Shown here piece by piece: positions 22,395 to 35,472 of a stretch of DNA of 64,000 nucleotides. How positions within the stretch are numbered: the first letter of the stretch is position 1; the number at the start of each line of letters is the position of its first letter. Position numbers and translations under genes: made by a program. The notes below the pieces were generated by a model, which worked only from the letters and a program-made list of their open reading frames with translations, was not told the DNA's origin and did not search any database. The stretch lies in contig JANPYM010000002.1 in the NCBI GenBank assembly GCA_025890175.1, forward strand, positions 2,800,402-2,864,401. Reading direction: 5' to 3'. The DNA is from Ciborinia camelliae. Lineage: Eukaryota; Ascomycota; Leotiomycetes; Helotiales; Sclerotiniaceae.

Positions 22395-23126
22395 TGACTA
22401 CCTTATAGGAAATTAGGGCAAATCAGGTCCGATATACATCCTATACACATCCGATTTTGTGACCGATGAAACCTTTACAACCGATGTAATTTAAACAAGA
22501 GTTTGTGCAAGGCAAAAATTACAACGGATGTAAAATTTCAACGGATGCAAGCACTTCTACCGATTTAAAAAATGAATCTTGATGACTAATCATAAAATTT
22601 TGAAGCTATTCAAAATACGCCGCATTCCTACAGATCACATGCACACTTTAATCACACATTGGTGTAACCATCGTCACCCTTTCCCGCGGGTAGAATTTTG
22701 ATAATTCGAACGATTCTGAATTCCAATTAATTAAATGTGGTGGTTTCGAAGCCGTACAGCGATTCCGAATAAATGTATGCGATTCCGAAGAAATACCATT
22801 AGTGTAGCATAACTTTTATGCATTTTTCAGCGCGGCTAAAAGTGAATAGCTTCAAATTTGAAGCATTTGACGAACTATAAGGATTCTAAGCCTTAAATCC
22901 AAGGCATATCGGATTATCCCTGTACCAGTCTAATTTCTTCAACCACTTCTATTTTCACTAGCTTATTAGCGTTCAACCAGATTAATATACTTCGGATTAT
23001 ACAGATTTTATAGTTTTAGTTTTTAATCGAACTAGCAACGGATGCAACGATTTCAACGGATGTAAAAATTAAAGTGGTTGTATAGCGGACCTGATTACCC
23101 CCCATTTCCTATACGGTAGGTAGTCA
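22395..23126. mobile_element. Non-autonomous TIR DNA element (MITE-like), about 730 bp
   Basis: The left end (TGACTACC...TATAGGAAAT...AATCAGGTCCG.TATACA) is matched in reverse complement at the right end (23070-23126), giving imperfect terminal inverted repeats of about 50 bp. Inside each end are several copies of a CAACGGATGNAA subterminal motif in both orientations (e.g. near 22520-22560 and 23035-23060). No transposase reading frame. Subterminal repeats plus long TIRs fit hAT- or Mutator-type non-autonomous elements, but the superfamily is not decided, because I could not pin down the target-site duplication. Confidence 0.65.
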
Positions 23127-23465
23127 CTCTTGAGTACCCCAGCTAGCTAGGTACCTAGGTAGGTAAAGTAGGTAAAGTAGGGTAGGTACTCGCAAGGCTC
23201 GATATAGACTAGACTAGACTAGACTAGCCGGAGACTAGAGAAATTCATGCGTTATGTGTTATGCTTTATGCTTTGTTTATGCTTTATACCTTATGGTTTA
23301 TACCTTATGGTTTATGCTTAGAAAGTATGAAGTATAAGGTATAATATAATATAACATAATATGCCGAACTGGACTGCACTGGATTGGATTGGATTACTGG
23401 AATTTATAGTGAGTGAGTGAGTGAGTGAATGGATGGGTGAAATAGATAATAAGGTCTAATTAATT

Positions 23466-23720
23466 TAAATTCTAAATTCTAAATTCTAAATTCTAAATTC
23501 TATATTCTATATTCTATATTCTATATTCTATATTCTATATTCTATATTCTATATTCTATATTCTATATTCTATATTCTATATTCTATATTCTATATTCTA
23601 TATTCTATATTCTATATTCTATATTCTATATTCTATATTCTATATTCTATATTCTATATTCTATATTCTATATTCTATATTCTATATTCTATATTTTATA
23701 TTTTATATTTTATATTTTAT
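23466..23720. repeat. 7-bp minisatellite (ATTCTAT)n
   Basis: Starts as ATTCTAA repeats, becomes about 28 copies of ATTCTAT and ends as ATTTTAT, so single-base variants are grouped in blocks. About 250 bp in all. Not the usual fungal telomere repeat. Likely length-variable between strains. Confidence 0.95.
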
Positions 23721-26700
23721 AACAATAAAATAGATAGATAAGTAGATAGATATCTAGCTAGAGAAGAATATCGATGGAATAACGAAAGAACGAGTGCGAT
23801 GGACATAACCCCACATTACCTACATTACCTCCATTAGATTAGGTAAGCTAGGTAGGTAAGCTGGGTAGGTAGGTCATGTAAATATTAACGTTTTCATGCG
23901 TGCGCAACGAGCAACGAGCAACGAGTAATGAGCAACTTTATTTGAATTTGAATTTGAATTTGAATGAATGGTTGGAACTACTGGTCCAACCTAGGTAGGT
24001 TGGTTGGTTGGTTGGTTGGATGTATTAGTGTGGATGGACGAACGTGCGTGGGCATGGATGGGCGTGTGTACCTCGTGATTGTGTTTTAGCGGTTGCGCTT
24101 GGTTGGGGATTGGGGATTTGGGGGGAAGGGAGGGGCGATTAGATAGATGGATAGATAGATGGTTGGTTGGTTGGTTGGTTGGATAGTGCTAGTTTTTATT
24201 GTTTTTGAGTTTTGAGTTTTTTATTCATCTACCTATTCATCTATTTATTTATGTGGTATGTATGTGGTCACCGTGAGTGAGGGATTTGGGGATTTGAAGG
24301 ATTTGGAATTTGGGGATTTGGAAGGATGTCAGTGGATTGGTGATGAGAACATGGGAAGATATTGAAGGAATAGGGAGTTGACAATCTAGACAGATATATT
24401 AGAGGGTTGGTTTTGGTCGTTGATTGTTCATTGGTGACTCGTGAAGAAGAGGTAAGGTAAGTGGGATTTGAGTAAATGCTAGGTATATTTACCTACTTGT
24501 AGCTATGGGTTGATACTCGACGGGAATATATATGCGCGAGGATCAGGATGATGTTAGTAAATTTCGTATTCGTCATCTTGGGTATGGCATGGCTGGGGGC
24601 GTAAGATTCTAGAAGGATTAGAATCGTTGTGTGAACGTGGGGACTGGGAACTTGGGAACGTGGGAAGTGGAACGGGTAGTGAAAGTCTAGAATGTTCCAG
24701 GGAGTTGGTATGGTGATGGAAGATGTGATTTGATCATCGAAGGTTGGTTGGTATCTTGATATAGGTATGGGTGTATGGATAGTGTGAAGTAAAGTCCATA
24801 GCTGTTGGATGTCAGGTACGATATCATGTTCGATTACTGTGGTGAAGTATGGTATGGGGTGGATGAAGATTTCTTACATATAAGTGTCGTATCTGATCTT
24901 ACTGCAGTGCCTGTATGGCGTATTTCATGGCAATTGGATACCAGGTAGGTGGCAGTGAGATCAGACCTGTAGTTTGATCGTGGGTTGAAATCCAGTGAGG
25001 AAATGCATTGTTGCACGAGAAGGATGATGGAAGAGGGATCCGGCCGACTGACTCCATTGATTGAAAAATATGCAAAGGATGTTAGGTATTATGATGCCTT
25101 TGGATTTTTTATCATCATATGTTTCATACTCGGTTCGGTTACATCGTGGATTGTCCACATCTGCCGTGATTGCTTTTCTAGAACAGAAGTAGAAGCAGTA
25201 CTATAATAAACCTGGAAACGCCGAATCCGGAGTCATCGGAAGTTGGAACCCGTTATTTTTATGCAGGTGCAACTATTTTGGCTTTTTTATTTAGCAGACA
25301 AGCTGAAATGTTGCATACTAAGCTATGCCTAGACAACTTGACCAATTTCTTAGCTTGCAGCCGGTTGGTGCTTGGTTCTTGGTGCTTGGTGCTCTTGTAC
25401 TCCGTACACAGGCACGGTACAGGAGGTGGCTCCATGGCTCCACGTTTTTGCTGGAGGAGGAATAGAGGGGATCAGTAAGAGCAATTTAGATTTAATCTAT
25501 TATTGATCCAAGACGAGAGATTGGATTAATCAATCATCATCATCATCATCATCATCATGTCATACATGATATCGGTACTAGATGAGAGAATTGAGATTGA
25601 AGGTGTGCCAAGTGTTCACGAAAAAGAAGAGACGAAAAATATGTATGTAATATAAAAATGCACTTGCAAATGCAAATGCAGTAGGTTATAATAGGTATAT
25701 GGATGGGTCGGGTATAATAATTTTGTATCTTCAACTCAAAAGGGAACCGGTCTCGAGTCGGTGTGTAAGAAAGAGCTAGTAAGTAATAATATAATGTACG
25801 GAGTAAAGCTTGAAAGGTGGCTCAGATACCTTGGCCACGCCACGCTGAGATGATAAGGCCAAGTATTAATACCGTGTCTGGCTTCATCGAATAATATGTA
25901 TTCCACAAGTTCATAACTCAGCCCTGAATAGATGTGATGGCACTGATGGGGCGACCGGGCGACCCCTCTAGCCTCTAAGTTCTACGTTCTAGGTCAGAAA
26001 AGCAGCGTGTCGCCGTTGAGGTTTTGAGATGGTGTGGATAACGCTTATAATTGGGTACCTATTGAGTGTTGGGTGGTGGGTGGTGGGCGGTGGACGGTGG
26101 GCGGTGATTAACTTCTAAGACACTGCCTTACCTACTGCCCTGCCTTCAAGGAACCGATGAAGCTGCAGGTCCCAAATACTTCTCAATGGTGTTATGCATC
26201 CTTTTCGCAGTAGTTGGGAATACCCATGAATATGGGTCCAACAACAATGTATGGATGGTACTGTATTGAATAAAAGCGATAACAATATCAAGTCGTGACT
26301 CGTGAGTTACCATCGATGGTAGTGATGGAGATGATGATAAACACGAGGAATAATATATATAATATAGATGTAATATAGTTGCTTGTATGAAAGCATAATT
26401 AATAAAAGCTTTGAATCTGATCGATCTGATGAAGGTTTATTGATGCTTTTGCTTTACAGTACAAGTACAGCTTTGCTGATCTACTGGACTCGAAGGAAAA
26501 ATCACATCACACATCACAAATAACAAGAAGAATGTAAAAAATAATCCCCCCATGCCCTCCAGCTCCAATGCCCTGCCCTGCCCTGCTCTGCCCCATTTAT
26601 GCGCAAACGTCTAATTGGTTCATGCATGCATGAATACCTATATGGATATTTCATCTCAATCTCAATTGGGGAATTTCAAGGGTAGAACCAATGAATGTCA

Positions 26701-29053
26701 AGGAAAGGAAAGGATACATGCAGGATTTTGACCTTTTTGGGTAGGTACTACCGTACTAGGTTCACACACACCTAGCTAGTAAAATAAAATACCTGGATAG
26801 GTACGGTACGCAGTGCGCACATGATTGATGATTGATGGCTTCACTCCAATATCTACCTAGGTAGGTATTCATTCTGATTCTGATACAACTTCAGTTGTGA
26901 ATGCACGACCAAAACGTGGAATTTAATCATCGAGTCTCGTGTCGCGTGTCTTCTTCATCTATAATCCATCTTAATGGTGACCATACCCAAATATAATATA
27001 ATTAGAAAGACGGGAGTAGAGGTAGAAGTAGAGTTCCGTTTCGTTTCGTTTCGTTTCGTTTCGTACTTCACTTCACCTGCACTTCACTCCAAATGCAATT
27101 GTCCGTGTCCGTGTCAACCTAGAAACGAAACCTAGAACTGGGTCATCCATTATCGATATCGATAAGAAGGACGAGCGCGTGGAGCGTGTACTTTGTAACT
27201 GTACAGTACCTAAAAGTGTAAGGTTCAGTGGCTTGCATGATATTAAATATTGGTTCCAAATGTCGCTGCTTTTCCCATGGTTTTTTTCTGGTGGGTTTTT
27301 CTTATGGCGATACATACCTACCTACTTTTCATGGGGATGGAGGAATAAAGTCAATATTTAAGTTGCATACCTAGGCAGGCAAGGCAGGCAGTAGTTAGCT
27401 GATAGAAGACTATTTTATATCAAATTTACTTCAAGATGTATAAAGTACATATAAGAAGTACCTACCCACCTATTAGTTACCTACTGTACTCCAGCTATAT
27501 CATCTAGGGATGGATATTCAAATGGGTCCAAAATCATTCTAGACAACCAAAAAAGCGGCATCTAAATAAAATGTTCCTAGTGGCAGATAATTATATCACA
27601 CCTGTAATAACTACCGTTGTAGATATTGCCCAATCACCAATCGTCTTCCAATATTCCCAAATGAGGATGTATAGAGAGCCCTGGAAAATGTCAAGAAGCA
27701 TTGGGTAATTTAAAAGGAGATCTTTGTATCAGGTTTGCCATATGTAGCCATATAGGAAGAAGAACGTTGAAGTTAGAGAAGTGAAGTGATATTGATCATT
27801 ACGTACTACTTTCATATTCATTTACTCATAAATGACATAATATTAACAACCTGGAACCACACATGAAGTTGAATCTAATACTACCTAGGACCTAGGTAGA
27901 CTGGAGATTTGAAGCAGTTGATACCAGTATTGACCTGCTAGCAAAATTATTACTATATGCATCATACATACTTCATAATTCATACTCATTATTCCTGACT
28001 GCAAGCCACCTGGGCATTGGGCAAGCATCCTCAATCCTTTTGTGGAAGTATTCCTTCCTTCCCCATGCCCCTCGCTAACCCAACGTAGGTATTCTTTGAT
28101 CCAACAAAGAAAAAGGGCAGGATAACGAGATATAGCTTTTAATGCCATGCCATACCAATCTATTTTCTCCTTTATACCATTTTACCAAAATTCAAGCCTC
28201 CCTTTCGAAATCTTCGTCATCCGTTCGTCCAAAAAGTTAAAATCCGCCACCTAACGAAGAGAGATCTACAAATCTATTTCCTATATTCTACCGGTGCTCA
28301 ATCCTATCGAGGGGTATAGTCCTGAGCAATCATTGCATTCAAAAAAAAAACTCCTCGATTTGCTTGCAATTAACTTACCTAGTCACATATCAGCCTTTTC
28401 TCCTCCTCCCTCCTTTATTGCAAGCAAGACCCTCACTCATCCCCTTCACCAACTTGCGACGCTTTCGCAACAACTCCAACTTCAAGTTCAAGTTCAAGTA
28501 ACCTGCAACTTCCCTCCAAAGATACCTCTCGACCATACAATCGACGAGAGACTTGGAATTCGCCTTTTATCACCCTCCGATCCGATACCACACATCGATC
28601 ATATATCATACCATCCTGTCGTTCGAGAATCTTTCGCTTCCATTCCAATTTGCAGAATTCATACCTTTTTGGTCACCCCACCTTATCAGTCCCGACTCCC
28701 TCGGAAGCCGTGGGAAGCTAGCTAGTATTTTTTGGGTAGTGGACTCGGAGTACTCAGTACGGATAGCGCCTGGGGTTTTATCTATCGCCGCTTCAAAAGA
28801 AAGTTGGAAGGGTTGCATTGCGCATTGCATTGCGAAAAGGAAAGGAAAGTAATAAAAGTAAAGAGCAAGAACGAACGATAGCCATAATATTCCCTACAGT
28901 ATCTACACAATTTAACGACAATCATCGATCAAATCAACTTAAGCCCATCATCGATCAATTAAAATCGGACGACTTCTATATTTTCTTTTCGTCTCATTGC
29001 GTTCCTTTTGCTTTGCTTCTCGCGGAGTACAACATAACGATAAAGCAATCAAT

Positions 29054-31143
29054 ATGAAGGTCAGTTTACCAGTCACCAGCCAGTCTTTTGCTTCATCCGA
29101 GGATTTTACACCATGTTGGAGTCATTGCATTGCTAACAGAATATGTTTGTCTATCAGGCTCTTCGTAGGTCGATCAAAGGCGAAAAGTCCGACTCGAAAG
29201 TTCAACATATTTCCTTAACTCCCAAATCTGCTGTCGCGATTGTCCCTCCGAAAAAGGTACGTCGAAATTCCCGGTGCATCCGTCGCAAGTTCGCAACTCC
29301 ATCGATCCGCTTTCTAACAGGCTACAATTGTTTTTAGGTTATTCGCGCATTGTACGACTATGAGGCACAATCAAATCAAGAATTGGGATTTTCGAGGGGC
29401 GATTTCTTTCATGTTATAGGACGGGAAAACGATACGGATTGGTATGAAGCATGCAATCCCGCATTGCCAGATGCGAGGGGATTGGTACCAGTTGCATACT
29501 TCCAAGCATTAGGTAGGACTGAGCGGGATAGTGGGCAATCAATATCAGATAAGTCGCCTATGGGCATGAAGGTGGATCATGATTCGGGTTATTCCGACAT
29601 GTCCGTCACAGGGACACTGGCCAGTCCAACGGACAGCGGTGGTCAAAGATTTTCAAAGACAATGAAAGGCACCGGTGCGATGGTTTACGGCGTGGTGATG
29701 TACGATTTTGCGGCGGAGCGACCTGATGAATTGGAAGCAAAGGCTGGAGAAGCAATCATCGTGATTGCTCAATCAAACCCAGAATGGTTTGTTGCGAAAC
29801 CAATTGGACGACTCGGCGGACCAGGACTAATACCAGTCGACTTTATCGAGATACGTGATATGGGCACTGGAAAACCTGTAGAAAATGCACAAGAGGCGGT
29901 ACAGAGGGCCGGTGTGCCAAAAGTGGAAGAGTGGAAGCGGATGGCTGCCGATTACAAAAACAGTAGCATTACTTTGGGCAAATTTGAAGTTCCCAATGGC
30001 TCTTCGCAACAACAGGGGCAGCAACAAATTCAACAGAACATGGAACGGATGAGTCTGCAACAGAACTCAAGACAGAGTCAGCAGAATGGTCAAGGCTATG
30101 TAAGTATTGACCCGCGTAATGTTGAAAAGTTGATGCTAATTCAATGCTAGGACCAACGACAGTCGCAACAAGCGAGAGCTGCTCAGCCTGTTCAGCAAGT
30201 CCCACAAAACCCCTATTCCATGCCATCCAAACCCGCTTCGCAATTATACGCTCCAATATCAGCTAGCATACCACGATACTGTTTTGCCGAAGATAAATAC
30301 TGGTTCGTTATCGAAGCAGCTCTGGAAGATGGCAGGCATTGGGAGCTTTCGAGATACTATGAAGATTTTTACGATTTCCAAATTGCTCTTTTAACAGAGT
30401 TCCCAGCTGAAGCAGGAAATGGCCCCGCTGGACAGAAGAGAAGTTTACCGTATATGCCGGGACCTGTCAATTATGTTACAGACGCAATAACAGAAGGAAG
30501 ACAACATAATCTGGACGCCTATGTCAAGAGCCTTTTGACCCAGCCTCCGTACATTTCCAGGTGCACTCTTGTCAAACAGTTTTTTGCACCTCGAGAAGGT
30601 GATTATGAGATGGATCCAAATGCTGTGGAAGAAGAGTATCGTTTGTCCGGTGGTTCACAACAGTCGTCAAACGATTCAAGAACACAGGCAGCATCCAGGC
30701 AGTCTTCCCGGGGTGATTTAAATGGGGAAGGATATTCGAGTGTGGGCCCTACTGGCTTAACAGCCGCACCAGGACATCAAAGGGGCCAATCATTATCTGC
30801 CAGTAATGGTCAAGGCCCTACACGCCAAACCTCTTCTCTTTCTCAACTATCCAGCAATCCGTTATCTCCGGCACCCAATGTTAATGGGCAGCCACCATCT
30901 GCTATGAAGGTCAAGATCTATTTTGGTGATGATTTGATAGCCATCCGGGTACCTACAGATATTCAGTTCCAGCAACTTTACGAGAAGATCAGTGACCGCT
31001 TGAAGATACCCCAAGGGGATGAGATTGCACTATACTACAAGGATGAGCCAAGCGGAGAGAAACCAAATCTAATGAGCGACAATGATCTAGACATTGCTCT
31101 GCGCAGGAACGACAAGCTTATCATCTACGTCGAATACCAATAG
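29054..31143 (+). CDS. BEM1: Bem1/Scd2-type polarity scaffold
   Basis: Four exons: 29054-29059 (only ATG AAG), 29158-29256, 29338-30099, 30151-31143; 619 residues. SH3-1 lies at ~36-93 (IRALYDYEAQ...LVPVAYFQAL), SH3-2 at ~152-209 (YGVVMYDFAAERPDEL...LIPVDFIEI), a PX domain at ~325-445 (FVIEAALEDGRHWELSRYYEDFYDFQ, RSLPYMPGP) and a C-terminal PB1 domain at ~538-619 (KVKIYFGDDLIAIRVP, DNDLDIAL). This order, SH3-SH3-PX-PB1, is that of Bem1/Scd2, which binds the PAK kinase, phosphoinositides and Cdc24 through PB1 and so localises Cdc42 activation at polarity sites and, in filamentous fungi, NADPH-oxidase assembly. The two-codon first exon makes the start easy to miss. Gln-rich linkers lie between the domains. 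Confidence 0.93.
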
Positions 31144-32323
31144 AGATATTGGTCTCAGTCTCTCTACATGTATCTGTCATTTGACTAACAATGGAGAGTA
31201 AACTACTCTCGCCCATTCTTTGAACGATATGTTCTATTGCTACTTTTTTTGCACTTATACATTCTTAATCTGCTTCGGATGTACAGACAATTTCCTGTGG
31301 GGGTTGGTAATAGCTGCTGGTACAACTTTTGGCAGCCTGAAACCACACTCATTTTGATGCAGAGCGACACTTTTTTAACAAACACCTTCTTCTTTCCCCC
31401 GAAAAACATTATGTTGGTGATGAGAATATAGGGAGGCACCAGGCGTTATTATTATGGCGCTTCTTCTCCTTCCCTATCCCCCTGGTTGTTTTTCTCTTCT
31501 CGACATTTTTGGGTTGCATATTAAGTGGCTGACGGACATACCATGGAAATTTCATTTGTGAAGGAAGTTACCATTTGATTTTTTCTGCTAGGTGGCGATG
31601 GAAGGAAAGGAAAGAAGGGGAAGAGAGGATGTTAGCGATGACTAAGTTTTTATTTATCTTGTGTAAATGAATACATGAACAGCGAGCATTTAAAATCAAT
31701 TGAATGACTGTGTGTCGGTCTGGTGAAGTTTTGAAGTATTGTCATACCTATGAATATGTGACTGGCTATTGAATACGGGTAAAGGGGGTGGGTATGAATA
31801 CTTTTTATCTCAACGTGTAACCACCAGCTTCCGGTGACCTCTTGGGCTTCAAGTTGGATTCAATTAGGCCAAGTTCCTCCCGGTGAGCTTTCTTGATGAG
31901 CGTTTTCCTAGAATGATGTCTGCTTCTAGTGAACCAACATAACCCCTGTTACAGCTTACCTAATAAATCATGCATCCACCCCATCGTGCCACATCCCCAC
32001 ACACCCCTCATCTCCATCCTCATTACCCCGAATATTCTCCACAGAAGTGCTTATCGGTATATATTAATCTTCATGATCTGCCATGACTTAGAGAACGGCC
32101 ATTCTAAACCACCTCCCGCGTCTCCACTTCAACTGTCAAAGTTCCACCCCGCATCATAGCCCAACGTCTCTGATTGCCTGTCTCATCGTGTACTTATTAT
32201 TGACTCTGTTGATCGTACTGTGGAGGCATTGTCTGCTACGGTGACAACACTATTTTTGTGTTCAATCCCAACTCTAGCATCTGCGTTCTCCCAACCCCAG
32301 CACGCACGCAACCATAATCGCAA
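31144..32323. other. Intergenic spacer
   Basis: 3' flank of BEM1 and 5' flank of the following gene. No gene recognised; a CT/C-rich stretch at 31960-32160 is likely promoter of the gene starting near 32324. Confidence 0.45.
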
Positions 32324-33555
32324 ATGCCACCCCTCCACCTCCGCCAAGAATTCCCCTCCCTTAAAGCATTTAAAGAAGCGCTGCATGCGTGGGCCATCGA
32401 AGCACATTTCGAACCTAGGATTTTGAAAAGTGACACGGGGAGAGTGAGGGTGGGGTGTAAGAGGGATCCGGAATGTCCGTTTGTGGTGAGGTGTAATTGG
32501 GAGAGGAAAGGGGGGAGGGACCCGTTGGCTAGGGTTACGGTGCTGAGGGAACGGCATACTTGTTTGGATGGGGTGGTGAATGGGGTGGTGGGGTAGGGNN
32601 NNNNNNNNGGGGTTACCGCCGGGGAACGGGGGGGTGGGATGGGGGTGTTGGGGCGATGGGAGTTGGGATGGGGCAGAATGGAAATGTGAATGGAAATGGG
32701 GGAATGGATGGAGTGGGGATGGGGATGCCGCCTGGTATGGTGGTTAGGCAGGGCGATGGGGAAAATGGACATATTATACCCGGGGCGAGAGTTATTGAAC
32801 AACATAATGGGGGAGGAAATAATGGAATGCCGATACCAGGACAAGTTCTACCTGTTTTACCGAAAGTTCAGCGGAATAGCGCGAGTCGACTGCCATTTTT
32901 AATGGGCATTTTACCGAAATTAATGACGATTACGAAGGAAACGACACCGGTAGAGATTAGAGATTGTTTGATGAGGGAATTTGGGGCGGAAGTACATTTA
33001 CAACAGTGTAGGAGAGCGAAAACGGAGATTCTCAAGAAAGGGGGCAGTGGGGATGAAGAGATGGGAGGACATGGAGGGGGTTTGGGGAGCGATGGGACGG
33101 TTTCTGGGACTGGGAGTGGAAATGGGAATGGGAATGGGAATGGTAATATTAATAGGAGTGGAGGAAGTGGTAATGGTAGCAGCGGAATGCAAGGAAGTAA
33201 CAACATGGCACAACAAAACCAAGTTCTCTTCCCCGAAATGAACAGCCACCCCAACGGAACCAGCAACAACGTGAACGCACCCATGAGCAACGGGGCGCCC
33301 CCAAGCCAAAATGGAAATCGAGTCGAACCCCCCATACCCCCCAATACAAACCGCACTGGCAGCAGCGGAAGTCCCCCACAGTTCACGCTGCACACGGCAC
33401 AGGGAATCGTGGCACCAGCAGTACCCGAGAGGAATGAAGCTGCGCTGATGACGGTGGTGGAACCCCCGATTCGCTGTCCGTATTGCATTAATCATCGCTG
33501 GATGAGGAGTATCAAGGATGCCGTGGAGCATATGAGTATGCATGTTGTTGTTTAG
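32324..33555 (+). CDS. FAR1-like DNA-binding protein, broken by assembly gap
   Basis: The first part (from 32324) has PSLKAFKEALHAWAIEAHF, then CKRDPECPFVVRC and ERHTC, the pattern of a FAR1/WRKY-GCM1-type zinc DNA-binding domain. It hits a TAG just before the 10-N gap at 32599-32608. After the gap an open frame runs to 33555: Gly/Asn/Met-rich low complexity, a conserved-looking segment (SRLPFLMGILPKLMTITKETTPVEIRDCL split over ~20 residues, near 32885-32970) and a C-terminal CPYC...H...H zinc motif (CPYCINHRWMRSI...HMSMH). The stop and gap most likely reflect a missing or misassembled GC-rich stretch, not a real break, so the two parts are given as one gene. Could instead be two genes. Residue numbering is not possible across the gap. 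Confidence 0.55.
32599..32608. other. Assembly gap (10 N)
   Basis: Ten N, probably a nominal gap size. The flanks are G-rich and repetitive (GGGGTGG), which explains the break. Confidence 0.98.
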
Positions 33556-35472
33556 GAAATCATGTATTCCATGGATGGGATCGCTGAGGTGGCGAGAGCG
33601 AAATGAGATATGGGAAATACTAGGGTGGTCTTCTGTCTGTGGGTTGGTATTCTAGGGTGATTCATTATTATACCATAGGTACCTAGGTAGGTCGCATAGC
33701 GCTCATGTTGGTGTAATGATGTTGAATAATATATAGGTATATATATGGTATGAATGAATGAATAACACACGAATTGGAAACACGTTATACATCTCTCCCT
33801 CGCCCCATTTTTCTCTGTTATCGGATTTTTATGTCATTTGAGATATATTTGGTTACCTAGTTCTGAACTTCTGATAAGCTAGGTAGGTTGTTGTATTTCG
33901 GTAGTGTATTTTAGATCGAGTAAATGCATATATATATCCATTTATAAATACCTACCTATATATACCTAGGTACCTACAGGTATACATAGGTACTTGATAA
34001 ACAGGCAGGCAGGCAGGCAGGCAATAATAATATTTCAGCAACCAAATCTGCGACTTGGCTATCCCATTCCATTCAATTCAATTCAATTCAATTCAACTCC
34101 ATTAATCCAACCCCCAAAAGAAACGCAGATTCTAGATATTGCAAGTAGGTAGCTAGACCTGAGAGTGTACGATGGAATCTGAATCGTGACTCGGGATGGA
34201 TCCATCATTTTCATTTGTAAGGATGCATTGGGGTTAATAGATAGATAGATGGTATGTAAGGTAGGTAGGTAGGTAGTATGTAAGGAAGGTAGGTAGGTAG
34301 GTAGGTAGGTAGGTAGGTAGGTAGGTAGGTAGGTAGGTAGGTAGGTATTCGATGCGTGGTTTTGGGAGGGGGGAGGCATATGTTGTAGCTTGGATTGGAT
34401 TGGGTTGGGTTGGATTGGATGGGATGGGATGGGATTTGAGGATCAAGTGGCAGGAATAAAAGTCGGCTTCTTTTTTTGTCTTGAGGCTGGGATTTTATGG
34501 TAGGGCGAATGGTGTTGTTTTATTTTTTGTACTGCTAGTGTGTGTTTGTGTGGTAGGATATCGGAGAATGTGAGTTTCTTCGTATTCATTCAGTCCCTAC
34601 CTCACCCTTCTATCTTCACTTGATAAAAGCTCGGTTCACTTGGTAGCAACTGTGTCTCTTGGAAGAATCGGTCATTTCTATACCTAGATAGATAGGTAGG
34701 TATCAAAATATACCCCAATAAAATGATACTCTGATTTACCGAGATACGTAGGAGTAACCGAGATGAAGAAATCCCGCTGCAAAATCTGCTAGATAGGTAA
34801 TCAATACATCGACGCAATTCTTCCCACTAGTAGAAGCGACGATACAAGCACTTCCAACATCACCACCTCCCGTTTAGCCTCGAGAATCCGCGGTCCATGC
34901 TGAAAAAACAGGGGGAGAAAGGCTGCGGATTCGGGTTTTCGTCGATTGTAGCTAGGGTTTTCGGTGGGGGTTTTGGGGGGAGGTGATTTGACCTCGGAAT
35001 GGTAATCTGATATGCATGGTTTTATAATCGGGTTGTTTTAAAGGACACATGCGTAAGATAAGCGAGCCCGCGTATTTCGCTAAAGTTTAAACTAAGCGAG
35101 CTGTGTATTGCAAGCTTGAGTTAGGTACTGTATACTTCGCGATAATCCGAGTCTTTGCATGTAAACTAATATGTAATTGTGTAATAGTTTTGTCGTTCAT
35201 AATACCTTAGAAGCTGAAAACTATCGGATGGACAACATTACGCCATGATTTCTTCCTACCCCCGACGTTTCATTCCTGGCTCTTCTAGAAGCACCTTTCA
35301 GGGAAGAGGCACTGGGGTCTCAGAAGAAGGTCGTTGTCATTAACTTAGCCAATGTCTGACTCGTCATATTTCTCGATTATATAGCTTTCGGGGTAGTTGT
35401 TGATCGCCTATCTTGTCTTCGGACTCTCTTGATTGGCACAGACTGAGATATCTTCAAAGAACAAAAAGCGCT
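33556..35472. other. Gene-free tract rich in simple repeats
   Basis: No gene supported. Contains GGCA repeats near 34001-34022, CAATT repeats near 34074-34096, TAGG repeats (34254-34347) and G-rich pentamer runs near 34390-34435. A 60-bp stretch near 34860-34990 is G/T-rich. Ends at the PLP-enzyme remnant. Confidence 0.45.
34286..34347. repeat. (AGGT)n microsatellite
   Basis: About 15 uninterrupted AGGT/GTAG tetramers, with interrupted copies just upstream from 34254. Non-coding. Confidence 0.95.

Larger units (their letters stand above)
21523..29053. other. 7.5 kb gene-poor tract upstream of BEM1
   Basis: No gene is supported on either strand; short open frames here are low-complexity. The tract holds a TIR element (22395-23126), a 7-bp minisatellite (23466-23720), and many short tandem repeats: AGACT (23207-23227), GAGT (23411-23428), TTTGAA near 23940, GGTT near 24000 and 24160, ATC (25534-25558), CTGCC near 26575, GTTTC (27036-27064), and scattered TAGG/CCTA motifs. 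The last 800 bp (28260-29053) is CT-rich and is probably promoter and 5' leader of BEM1. Confidence 0.6.

Noticed and set aside
23207..24200. CRISPR-like or telomere-like arrays
   Set aside because: Units are plain micro/minisatellites without spacers and are not telomere repeats.
28294..28725. 143-codon open frame upstream of BEM1
   Set aside because: CT-rich leader sequence, Ser/Pro/His-rich translation without conserved motif; more likely promoter/5' UTR.
32868..33488. 206-codon minus-strand open frame and its neighbour at 32998
   Set aside because: Antisense to the Gly/Asn-rich tail of the FAR1-like gene; composition mirrors the repeat.
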